64,000 nucleotides of DNA from Anaeramoeba flamelloides (lineage: Eukaryota; Metamonada; Anaeramoebidae), in the NCBI GenBank assembly GCA_027625915.1, contig JANTQA010000070.1, positions 3,911,001 through 3,975,000 on the forward strand, written 5' to 3'. Position numbers and translations under genes: made by a program. Position 1 is the stretch's first letter, and the number at the start of each line of letters is the position of its first letter. Below, in pieces: positions 1 through 12,100 of this stretch. Below the pieces are notes generated by a model, which worked only from the letters and a program-made list of their open reading frames with translations, was not told the origin of the DNA and did no database searches.

Positions 1-960
1 AAGATTTTGTATTATACTTTATTAAATGTATTTTTATTTTTTTTTTAAATAACTACTTTTTTATTCAGTTTTTTTAAAAAAGAAACAAAATATGAATCAT
101 ACTAAATATAAAAATATATGATAGCCTTGGAAAAAATTTATTTATTTAAAAGAGAAGAAAAGTTCCACAATGAAGAATAATTTTATCAATAAAAACTATA
201 AAAATATTTTAGATTTAATTTTTTTTTGAAGAGAGAAAATTTCCTTTCTTCTATCGATGTTTTCTTTTCTAGGATTTAAAATAAAAGAGTAAAATCAAAG
301 ATTCAACTCAATTCTTTTAAACTCTGGAAAAGATAACAACTGGTTTCTGTTTTATCGAAACAATCTATCAATTTTTAGAATTAACAGAAATTTTAAAAAA
401 ATAACGGCGAATAGAGTTTATTTTGATTAAATTCCTCTCTAAAAAACAAAAAAATACTTATTTTGATGATCGAAAATCATCTATATTTTGAGATCATAAT
501 TAAGTGATTCATCTCTTCATGTATTTTTATCTTAAAAAAACTAACAAAAGTATTCAATATTGATAATTTTTGATGATCAAATCCATAAATAATTAATGAG
601 ATTAAATTTTTTATACTTGCCACCTTAAACAGATAAAAACAAACAACAATAAGAATCAAAATGATTTTTTGAACGAGTTTGTCCAAAAATCTGAGAACTT
701 TACCTTCAATATAGAACATAAGTACTTTAATACTTTGAAATACGTATTCTTGGATGAAAAAAACAAGGGGAAAAAAAAAAAGTAATATTAAAAAAGAAAG
801 AAAATTCTGTGAATTTGATCTCGAAAAAACTTTCAGTGAAGTTATTTATGTTGTAACTAGGATTGTTCTGAGAGTATATTCAGAAAAAATCATTAATTCC
901 TGTTCTTTTATTTGGTTTTGTTGTGTAAAGATCTTGTTATTTTCATTTTTTATCTTTTTT
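1..960. other. Upstream region of the PSI-domain gene, no gene seen
   Basis: No coding region is supported here. The reading frame of the PSI-domain gene stays open upstream to an ATG at 754, but the added residues are Lys-rich and would bury the signal peptide, so the ATG at 961 is preferred. The stretch is A/T homopolymer-rich and probably holds the promoter and 5' untranslated region. I see no recognisable core promoter motif. Confidence 0.5.
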
Positions 961-3900
961 ATGAAAATCAACAAAATAAATTTTACAAAGGGGAGAGTTT
1001 CAGCTTTTCTACTCCTTTTTTTGATTATTATCTTCGTGAACTGCGAAGACACATGTGATGTGTTCACTACTCAAGGGTGTGAATCTTGCTTAACTCATTA
1101 CATCGATCGAAGTTGTGGTTGGTGCAACAATACCAACACTTGTTTAACTGGAACAGCAAACGGACCAAATACGGGAGATTGCACAGATTCTTGGAATTTT
1201 GGCCCTGGGGGAAGTTGTTCAACATCAACACCCACACCAACACCCACACCAACACCTACACCCACTCCAACCGCTACCCCTACTCCAGGTATTCATTTAA
1301 TTCTTTTTTCATTACAAAAAGAACATCAAAAACATTGAAAAGAAAAAAAAAAAAAAAAAAAAAAAAAACAGTTGTTGATTAAAGCCTTCAAACTTAACAA
1401 ATTTCTCTTTCTTTCATTCTTTCTTTCTTTTTTTTCTCTACAACTACGATCTGGATTTTTGATAACATTCTAATCGGTTTAGATCCTAGTGAGTGTTCAG
1501 AATCTTTTAGTGATTGCAATTTGTGTGTTTCACATTATCAAGATCGAAGCTGTGGTTGGTGTAAATCAGATCATACCTGCTATACTGGCGATAAAAATTC
1601 TTCAAATGACGGTAAATGTAAAGGAGACGATTGGGTTTATGGACAAGATTCTGTTTGCGTTGCTTCAGGTATTTTTCTTTTTTTAATTTTTCTTCTTTCC
1701 ACCAAATACACACAATTACTCCAAACAAGAAAAAAAAATTATTACCTTGGTTTGTTGTTTTATTTGTTTCAAATACTTTACAAAATAAGTGCTCTTTCTA
1801 AACGTCTGCTTTTGTGAATATTCTATTTCTTTTAATTTAAGGTGCAAATAAATTCTTTTTTGATTTTCAAAAATTTTTTAAGCAAATACAACAAGCGAAA
1901 TTAGTTTTTTTAAGTGCCTAGAAGTTTGTTGTGAATTTGTTCCCAAATAAAGGAGTGGTTTGCAACTAAAAATGGTATTATAAAATTGTTCTTATGGAAG
2001 AAAAAATTCAAACAACAAAAAAAAGTTATAGGATTCATCTCAATTTCAAAAAATCCAATTGAAAGAATAAAACAAAAATTCAAAGTATTTCAATCACAAA
2101 AACTCGGTTAACAACAAATTTCTTCGAAGTCTCAAAAATAAAAATCCAAATAACCAAAAAAAACAATTCAAAGGATCTTCAATACCCAAAAAATTCAACA
2201 AAGAAATAAAAGTTTAAAAGGATTCTGAATTTAAGAACCAAATTAACAAAAAAAAAATTAATCATTTCTCATTTTATATTTTCCAAATGCTTAAATTTCT
2301 TCAATTTGAAACATATGGTTTTGTGTCAGTACAAAATCAATTTAATCCAATATAATCAGATTTTTTGTTATATTGTAACCCTCTATATTTGACAAAGTCA
2401 AGATTTTGTAATATTCTTTAGATAAAAATAACTTGTTTGAAAAAAGAAAAAATGAAAAAAAAAAAATCTTCGAGATCTCAAAAAGAGTTAAAGATCAAAC
2501 ACTTCAAAACTAACACAGTTGGTTTCCAAATATAATTCACAATAGTTTAAATAGGAAATTTACTGTCGTTCTTTGGCGCTTTTTTCTCAAAAATTTGTTA
2601 GTTTTTCATTGTTGATTTTTAGAGATCGATCATACACCATATGCTTGTTTAGTTTTTAATTAGTATTAGTTACTGATAAAAAATTGCTAAAGAATTTTTT
2701 TCAATTTAAAAAATTATTTTTCACCGTAATGACTTGACACTTAAAAATATCTAGCATAATCTAACTTATACTATATTTTGCAATTCTTCCAAAAATGCTT
2801 AATTTTCAGAGAAATACTACTGTAAAAACAAAAATTAAGATCATCAAAATTTTGTCTCAAAGTTCACTCAGGAAGCACAATAAAATTTCTAAAAAGATCA
2901 TTTCTAATTGGGTTTTTGAAGAGCGTTTTGGTTTTTTCAATCAAATAATTTGTAAAATATTTGAGAACTTGAAATAAAAATTTTCATTTACTAATTGAAA
3001 AATAGCAGTATCTAACTTTTTCTAATTTAATACAAATGAATTAAAATATCCTGAACAATATAATTTTATCGCTAATTTGCTTTTCTTGTTGTTTTTCACT
3101 GTTTTTGGGGTTTTGTGATTGAAATACTTTGAATTTTTGTTTTGTTCTTTCAATTGGATTTTTTGAAATTGAGATGAATCCTATAATTTTTTTTTGTTGT
3201 TTCTGTTGTTGAAAAAATAACAAAAGTAAAATGGGGTAAATTATTATTATTTTTGGAATAGGAATTACAAGTAGAATTATTTTTTTAGATTTCCTTTGAT
3301 AAAATGAAGAACCTTGAAGAATCATTAGCTTGTGCTTGGGAATTAATATGGATACATTTTATTTTTGATGATTATTTATTTGGATCAAAATTAATTGAAT
3401 GTAAATGCATCATTTTTACTACCTTTTCAAAAAATCATAAAAATTTACATCTTGGTTTTTTAAAATTTTGATTTTTCAAGTCTGATCACATTCATTAAAT
3501 GGTTTATAAATAAGTTGTTTTGTTGTGTGCCAAAAAAAGTAATCAGAATAATTTCTTTTTTTTTGAAAAAGAAAAAAAAAAAACAATAGTAAATAATTGA
3601 CTTGTTTTTTACATTTATTCAAAAAAAAATCAAATCGATTCATTTTTAAAAAATAAAATCCAAAATGAAGGTAACTTTAATTTTTTTGGGTTTTTGATTG
3701 TTAAATTTTAACAATATAATTTCAAATTTTTGTATTGTAAAAAACTTCATCAAGACAAAAAAAATGAAAAAAAAAAAAATACATTGTGCTGACTTGTTTT
3801 TTTGTTAGGTTCTGTTAGAATAAATTAGATCGAGTTAGAAATAGTTTTTTTTTTTTTTTAAATATCATATCAATTGAATAGAAATTTATTTTTTCGGTTG

Positions 3901-5382
3901 TTCAAAATTGTTAAATTGGTATTTTTTTTGTTAGAATGTGTTATATTTCACAAGATAAGATTTTTTTACTAAAAATCCTTTCTATAAAAGATCAAAAAAT
4001 ATATTTTACAGATGTGTTAATATTCTTTTCTTTTAATAGAAATATTTTTATTTTGTAAAAATTTACCTTTTGATTACCACAAATAGTAAATGGCTAATTA
4101 ATCTATTTTTTACAAGAAAAAAACTAAATTTTATAAGACACAAATAAGCACAAAATTTAAATTTAAATCTTGAGTAATTATCAAAAATTAAAATAATTAT
4201 CAAGTGGGTAAATAATGATACGCAGATTTTTTTTTAAATTTTTACACAATAACAATATTATTTTAAATTCTTTCATATCAATTATAAAAACATTTCTTTC
4301 AAAAAACACAAGATAAAAAATTCGTTATATTAGGAATTAAATTTATTGTTCATGATTAAAATTTTTAAAATCCCGAATAAGATCTTGAGAAAAGTATATT
4401 ATGGAATAAACGTTCTTATATAAAAATGGAGTCATATTAAAGTGTTTTTTATGGTGTAGTATGTAAATTCAATTGTACTTCGATATATTATGAGAAAATA
4501 GCATATTCTACCGCGTAAAAAAGCCCAGCGCTTGATTGCGAAAAAATTTTATTTTACCTTTCCAGTCTTCTTTTTTAAAATTTTTCTTTAATTACGCTCA
4601 TTTTTCATTAATAAATTAATATTTGAATATTTTTAGATTGTAAAAATTATGGTGATTCTTGTGAATTATGCTTAACTCATTATAAAGACAGAAGTTGTGG
4701 TTGGTGTTCACAAAGTGGATTATCGTATAATTGCTTTGAAGGAAATGCACAAGGGGCCAATAATATAACATGCACTGGAAATTGGTATTATGGGCCAAAT
4801 GCTAAATGTTCTGGCCCCACACCTACACCTATGCCTACACCCACTCAAACGCCTACACCAACACCAACACCAGCACCATTTCCATCAACTGAGTGCAGTG
4901 TTCTTTATTCAGGCTGCTTAACATGCATTTCTCATTATATGGATCGAAAATGTGGATGGTGTGATGAAAGCGATTCATGTTTATCGGGGGATTCTGATGG
5001 TCCTTTTTCAGGGAGATGCCATCATGAGAATTGGAAGTTTGGACCTGCCACACACTGTACATTACCACCAACGCCAACGCCAACGCCAACACCAACGCCA
5101 ACTCAGACACCTACATCTACACCAACTATCACTCCAACACCTTCCTCCAAAACATTAGGAGCCGGCGCAATAGCAGGAATTATAATTGGATCGATCAGTT
5201 TTGTTGCAATTGTCGCAATCGTAATCTTGTTTGCTGTGAAGAGAAGGAAGAGAGCAAGCTATAAACCAATCATGCAACGTGCTTCAGATGGCGAAGATAG
5301 CGTTGTAGATGAATACCTTGCTTATGAAGATAGTTTAACAACAGGATCTGGCTCACTTTCAGAAACATCAGAGATTAATTAA
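961..5382 (+). CDS. PSI (plexin repeat)-domain single-pass membrane protein, 3 exons
   Basis: Exons 961-1288, 1483-1668 and 4637-5382 join in frame to 419 residues; introns are 194 and 2968 nt, both GT-AG. Residues 1-28 form a signal peptide (Lys/Arg start, then a Leu/Ile/Phe core ending near NC). Four cysteine-rich PSI modules follow, each with the pattern C..C......RxCGWC....C; the first is at about 32-86, the second is exactly exon 2 (110-171), and the third and fourth are in exon 3. Long Thr-Pro linkers separate some modules and are probably O-glycosylated stalks. A transmembrane helix lies at about 346-373, followed by KRRKR as stop-transfer signal and a roughly 45-residue acidic cytosolic tail with YKPI, which fits a YxxPhi sorting signal. 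Likely a cell-surface or endolysosomal protein; ligand unknown. PSI modules are usually small disulphide-rich spacers in receptors. All exons share phase 1 junctions, which favours module duplication. Start chosen for the signal peptide. Confidence 0.85.
2011..3202. repeat. Inverted repeat pair inside the large PSI-gene intron
   Basis: About 93 bases at 2011-2103 return as a near-perfect reverse complement at 3110-3202, separated by about 1 kb. The shared core reads GGATTCATCTCAATTTC on the left and its complement on the right. This could be the two ends of a degraded transposon or two oppositely oriented copies of one short element. The spacer has no convincing coding region; a 60-codon frame at 2795-2977 has no recognisable features. 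Confidence 0.6.
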
Positions 5383-5638
5383 TAATTGACTTATTCTTTT
5401 TGTTCTTAATTTTCATAATTATTATTATTATTTAAATATAAAAAGTTTACTAAAGCGAATTATTGGTTGGTTGATATCTTTACAAATTTTTTTAAATTTA
5501 TATTTTATAAAATTTAATAAATCTTAAATTTATTTTATGTTTTTATTATCGTATTAAATATTAAACATGTTCATAAGACCATAATTAATCCATTAGAGTA
5601 AAGTTCAATTTTTTATCTATCTCTATTTTAAAAATTGA

Positions 5639-6171
5639 ACTAAACCCCGTTCCAAAAATTTGGACACACCCAAAATCAAAAATAGCCAAAAAAAAACCCA
5701 ATTTATTGTATTTTCCCAAACCTAATATAAAACTACATTTAAGTTACGAGTATTAATGTTTTTATAAGTAATATTTTCATCCAAATAAAAGAAAAAAATT
5801 TAAAACTCAAAAATAAAAACTTAATATTTCAAAAATAATGAAACGAGCGGAACAAAAAATATATTGGTTAATTTGTTGAAATTTCACCAACAATTGTTGA
5901 TCGATCAAATGATAAGATAACAATCTACCAATTTTATATGATTTTCCAATTTAACAAACTCAACACTAACCTTCTATCAACCATCGATTAAAATTTCGAG
6001 ATCTAACGAAACAGATTACCTAACTGCAAAAAAGGAAATGAAAACAAAACAAAAAAGACAAAAAATGAAATTGTTTGTAAAATCAAAATTCTTTCCAATT
6101 TGAATTTAAAGTGCAGCAACGTTATTCTTTCAACTGTTCAAACTGTGTCCAAATTTTTGGAATCTAGTTTA
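5639..6171 (+). mobile_element. Family C copy 1: Tc1/mariner-like non-autonomous element
   Basis: About 533 bp. The left end carries TTCCAAAAATTTGGACAC and the right end carries the complementary sequence GTGTCCAAATTTTTGGAA. Related copies lie at 33314-33854, 35471-36003, 39652-40912 (interrupted), 44549-45282 and 57886-58437. TIRs ending in TTTGGACAC are typical of Tc1/mariner elements, and one copy's context implies TA targeting. The internal ATG AAA CGA frame is broken early in this copy. Confidence 0.75.
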
Positions 6172-8015
6172 AATTTAATCAAGAATTAATGAATATTGAA
6201 GAATCAATATATCACCAGCTACAAAAACATATTTTTGTATTTTCCTTTTTATAATGTTCTTTTTTATGGTTTTAGTAATAAGACGTAAAAAAAAATTGTG
6301 TTTTTAATCAAAAGTAATTCATTCAAAAATTAAAAAAAGAGAAATTAATTTAAAAATATTTTGGTTTTTTTAAAAACAATTTAAGTAAAATTAACTTGAT
6401 ATACAAGATTAATTAACTTGGGTATGTTATAATTAAAATTTCGATAATATTACTACTCGATATTTCAAATTCCACTAAAAAAATCTATTGTAAATATTAG
6501 TGAATAATAAATTTTTTATTATTTACTAATGATAACATTTAGAATTTGTGATTTTGGATTTTTTTTTAAATTAGATTTCCAAATCTAAAAAGAGAAAACT
6601 ACAATAATTGTATTCAATTAATTAAAAATTTATATTTTAGTACTTCCAAAAGTAACTATTTTTTTAATTTTTTAATTTCACGATCTTGTAAAAAATATCT
6701 AAATAAAAAACAGAAAGACTGAAAATATCATCTTTCTCTCTCCTGGAAAATAGTTGTATTTTTCAATATAAACTCCATTTCAAAATAATTAGCATATTAA
6801 AAATCAAATTTTTAAAATAAATATTTTTAAAAATTGAAGTTTGCTATTATAATTAAAAAAATAACAATTTTAATATACAGTTATTTAGATTGGAATTTAT
6901 TTTTCATCATCAAAATAAAATAAAAAAAAGTAAAAAAAAAACAAATAATATAAAATTGGGCCATTTATTATGAAATTTAGGTTATTTTCAATTTGTGAAA
7001 ATAATTTGTATAAAATAATCTCTGGGTAAATCATGTAATTTTTTTCGCTACGAAAATACATTTCTAGAGAAATTAAAGAAAAAATTATTTTTCAACTTTA
7101 AAGTCTAAAAATTTTTAATTCAACTTATTTATTTGACTTGAAAAGTTGATTTTTTTCAAAAATTTCTAATTTTTCTCTAATCCAAGATTCATTTCTAATT
7201 GATGAGATCAACTTTTGCTACGATTTTATAAATAGATTTTATGGTTTTTATATAATATGAAAGTTGTAATATAATTCATAAGCAATTTAAATATAATATT
7301 GTTGTAGAATTATTTAGGGGGGGGCAATTGTTTAACAAGAAAAAGAAGAAAACAATTATTCAAAATGAATAATAATATTTAAATTTTTTTGATTTAATAA
7401 TTCTGAAAAAGAAAACTAAATTGAAATTCAAAATTTTTGAAATAATTCAAACATTTAAATCAATTACAATAATATACTTTCATTCAATTTGAAAAAATTT
7501 TTAATTTTTGTAAAATATCAAATATTTTTTTAGTTTTCTAAATTAATTTGGAAGGAGTACAACAAAAAATAACTTGTTAAAATTTCTTGGAATTCTATTG
7601 ATCGATTAAAAAATCTCGACGATCAATAAATTTTATGTGATATTTTCAATTTAGTATTACTCAACTTTAAAATATATCAATCATTTCGATAAATTCTCAG
7701 TCAACAAAAAAGATTCTGTAATTGAAAAAATGAAATGGAAAATACAAAAAAAAGCAAAAATTGAGTTTAAATATATTTTAATGAATGTCCCTAGGTTCTA
7801 ATATTTAGACACTCTTTGAATTAGAATTCATGAATTTAGTCACTTGAAAATTCTCTCTTTAAAATACATAATTTGAATATGAAGATACAAATTTAATCAC
7901 TTCAAAATTATCTCTTTACCAGGTTAAGACTTTTTTTTAAAACAATTAACCCTGAACAATAAATTATATACCCAAAAGTTTTGGATTGAATTTTTTGTTA
8001 TTCTGGGAAAATTTT

Positions 8016-8518
8016 TAAATTTCAAATTTGGTCAAATTTCAAAATTGGTTAAATTCCCATTTTTTGAAAATAATTAAATCCATTGAAATATATTGGCTTT
8101 AGGTATTTAAAACTCCCTTTATGGGCAGATTGAGAAATATTAGAGTAGGTTTTAATGGTTTGGATTGTATATTGTAAAATTTTGGAAAGTATTTTCAAAA
8201 AAAAATAATTAAGAGACCAATTAGACTTTTTCAACTCATATTAAGCTGAAAAAAAATTTGCACTTAACTTTTTGTGTTAGAATTGGGTTTTGAACACAAT
8301 TTCAAAATATTTAGTATTGATGATTTCAAGATTTTGGATTTTCGACAATTTAAGTAATAAAACTCTATCATTCGCAAAATAATCTTTTGTATTTTATATC
8401 TCACAATTATAAAAAGTCATTAAAAATTTACACATATAATAATTATCAAGAAACTCTTCAAAAATAGGAAAAAATTTCAATTTGACCAATTTTGAAATTT
8501 GGCCAAATTTGAAATTTA
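8016..8518. mobile_element. MITE-like element with about 40-bp terminal inverted repeats
   Basis: The 40 bases at 8016-8055 match the reverse complement of 8479-8518 at about 38 of 40 positions (ends TAAATTTCAAATTTGG). The interior holds only a short meaningless reverse frame. Non-autonomous; superfamily not determined. Confidence 0.65.
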
Positions 8519-9182
8519 ATAATATACCGGTTATTCTGATTGATAATTATTTATTTTTTTTTTTAAAGTATTGTAATTTCTGAACAATTGTTAATATTTA
8601 AATTAATAAGCAGAAATTAATTAAGTATTATTAATATCGAATTGATTTGTAAGATTATTGCTTTAAAAAAATTGGATTTTTTTTTGTGCTAAATATTTTG
8701 AATTGGAGTTTATTAGAAGGAAGTTAATTATTAAATCAGGCTTTGGATTTCTTCAATATTGGATTAAAAGATTTTTTTGTAAGAGAACTTGGGAAGTGTA
8801 AAATGTAAAGGAAAAAGGATGATTGCTAGGAAGAGTTTAAAATCAAATCAAAAAATTTTTCTACTTTGAAAAAAAAGTAAAGTATTAAATAATTTTATAT
8901 TTTTAATTATTTTTATTGACCAAAATAAGGGTAATTTACAAAAATATATCTTGTTTTGTATTAAAAAATATAAAATATAAAAAGTGTAAATAATTAAATA
9001 TAAAGTTTTACCATCATAAATTTTAATAATTTTCATATTTGAAAAATATCCTCCTAACAAATGAGCAAATCAAATAAATAAATAAATATTTTCCAAAAAT
9101 CATTTGTATTTACATCAAATTTTTATTTGATAAAATTTAGAAAAAAAAAAATAAAATGATTTTAAAAAGAATATGTATTATT

Positions 9183-12100
9183 TTAGCAACAGCCTGATTT
9201 ACTCTCCTCACGTTTTTTTGTTTCTTCTTGTTTATTCTGCTCCTCAAGAATTACCTTTGGATCATTGTTTGGTTTAAAGAAATTTTCGTCAGTTCTTAAA
9301 AGTACATTTCTGGATACATATTCAAATATTTCTTTTATACCTAGATATTATGTTAATGAATAAAAGAAAAGAAAGGAAAATAAAATTTAATTAAAAATTT
9401 AATTATTTGGTAAATTTTAATCATAAAAATTGGTTTTAAAATATATCGAAAAAAGTTATAAAATCCTAAGTAGAACCATTTTATCATGAATTACAATTTT
9501 TTTTTGAGTTTTCACATTTTGAAAATTGTAACAAAACGATCACCATCTATCATATTTAATTTATTATTAACAAATTAAACTGTAAAACTTAATTATTTTA
9601 TAGTCAGTTCCAAATTAATGTTTAAATTTAACATTTTTTTTATGCCTTAAATGTGGAACTGACTATAAAAGAATTAAATTTTACAGGTTAATTTTTGAAT
9701 AATAAATTAAATATGGTAGATGGTGATCGTTTTGTTATAAATAAAAAAGTGGAATGTTTGAAATGAAATTTGGAAATTTCAATTGAAAAGAGCACAAATA
9801 AATAAAAAAAAGTGACAGTATTATAAAAAGAAAAAAATTGAAAAACAAACCTTCTCCTGTTTTTGCAGAAGTTATAAAAAAACCTGCACCAATCGACTTT
9901 GCATATTTTCGTGCTTTATCAAGTAGTTCTTTGGTTGTCTCATCTTCGTTTTCAGATACCAAATCATTTTTATTTGCAGCTAAGGCTAATGAAGGCAAGA
10001 TTGTTAATTCATTTTTTAATTGATCCATCCAATATTCAAGATCATCAAATGAGGATTGATCCGTAATATCAAAAACTAAAATACAAGCATTTGAGTTTCT
10101 GTAATACAATGGGCACAGTGATCTGAAACGTTCTTGTCCAGAGGTGTCCCATACCCTTAATATGAAAATACATAAAGATATATATAAAAAAAAAAACAAA
10201 GAAATAAAAACATTAAAATTATCTTGTTGTTAGTTTTTCTAATTTACATTGTGAGTTGAAATAAAATTGAGAAAATTGAAAGAACAATATCTTATTTATT
10301 AAATGGAAAATAGAAGTAAATCCCTTTTAAGAAAATGCGAGTAAAAAGATTTAAAAAGTATATAAACTAAAGTCCAAAATTTGGCTTTACACACTATTAG
10401 GAAAAAAGGTGCCCAAAATAAATTCAAAAGTTAAATCTCAAGACAGGGGAGGATATTGATAAACAAAAAAAACAGCACAAAAAATGAGATTTTTCAGAAA
10501 AAAAGAGCGCCTAAATAGCACATAAACACCCACACAAACAAATTCATTTGGATCAAAATACTTTAGTTTTCTCACATCAATTATTGTTAACTTCTTTATT
10601 TTATATTTAAACTTGATTTTTTATTAACTTGCCCGTTGTTTTTTCTTATTTCTTGTTGTTTTTATACATTAAGACTCTTTATTTTTCCCTCTTTTTTTTC
10701 TTTTAGAAAACTAAATTAAGTTTCAATTACTTCTAATGACTGTGCCTAGGTGCTAATGTCTAGACACTCTTTGAATTGGAATCCATGAATTTAGTCACTT
10801 GAAAATTCTCTCTTTAAAATACTGGTATTTGAATAATAAATGCGACAAAATTTTCACTTCATTTTCTAGATTTTTCTTTCTTAATTTCTTCTTACAAAAT
10901 AAATTTCCAAGATTAAGATTGTAAATTGTAATATTTATTGGTTTGGTACCTTTTTTTTTTTATTGTTTTATGCAATATTTTGGTATACTTTTGTGTGAAA
11001 TGAACAAAAATTCTAAATGAAAGATTCTGAAAATTTTTAAAACAAGAACGAGATGAAAATATATTCCAATTAAATTTCAATAACAGTATTAAGTGTTTTT
11101 CTTTAATACTTGTGGATGTACCTTCAAAATTAATTCTTTCAATATATCACGAATGCTATCCTTTCATTTTAGTTAAGGCTCGTACGATCCTTTATCCAAA
11201 GATTAAAATAAATTATTTTTGAAAAATTGTGACTGTTTTCATTTTTATTTTTTGTTCTATTATAAATACCCTCTTAACACAGAGAAGTAATTAAGAGTAG
11301 TATCGATTTAAAGGGAAATTGATCAATTTTAGTTGGTTATCAGTACTTTTGTTCTAATAAAAAAGCTAAATGAAAAAATAATTGGAGAAATATCTTCTTA
11401 CTGTTGTAAAAAAAAATTATGACACGTCAAAAAAGAGAGAAACTTATTTTGTCAAAAATTAGACATTTAATTGCGAACATTAGTAAAACCAATCAAAATC
11501 CCCTGAATCCTTTGAAGATTATAAAAATCCAAATGGAGATTAAAACCTTTTAAGAAGTATAGCATCTAACTTTGGCTCTTGTGATTTCGATTTCATCAAG
11601 ATACTTCAAAAAGATTGTCTTAAAGATCAAATTCTTTATTATAAAATTAAATCTCAATAGAACCTGAAAATGAAGAATTATCACAATTTTTTATCTCTTT
11701 GGCATCTTAAATGTTTTTTTAAAAAATAAGGATTTCTTGGGTTAGGTCTTTGAATTTTATATCGATTCATTTAGGTTTTTAATCCTTAATCTTGCCATCC
11801 AATGCTATTTTTTAAAAAAAGAAAGTTTTCAGGTTCTATTTAAGATTTACAAGGAAAAATGGAAAAAATCAGAAATTGTTCATTTTCACAATTATTTTAT
11901 TTTAATAAGAATTAAGTTTTTCTCAAATAAACTCTGTTTCATTCAAAGGGGCCCAACGTTTTTTTCAAATATCAATTATTTTATATAATTGACTTTTGAA
12001 GATCAGATAAGAAATAAACAGAATAATACACCTCCAAGAATTGTTGATATATGTCTGAAAGAAAACTAATTAATCAATAAATTTTCTTAAAAATTGAAAA

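Larger units (their letters stand above)
5383..9182. other. Repeat-filled intergenic region between PSI and Rab genes
   Basis: No gene is supported. It contains a family C element (5639-6171), a diverged internal fragment of family C (about 7550-7760), a short dispersed repeat (family D, about 7772-7868, also at 10722-10822 and inverted inside 44614-44810) and a TIR element (8016-8518). The segment 8537-8710 is repeated in diverged form at about 18460-18625. The PSI and Rab genes converge on this region, so it must also contain two 3' ends. Confidence 0.5.

Noticed and set aside
754-960. Earlier in-frame ATG for the PSI gene
   Set aside because: It would add about 69 mostly Lys-rich and hydrophobic residues before the signal peptide; the ATG at 961 gives a textbook secretory start.
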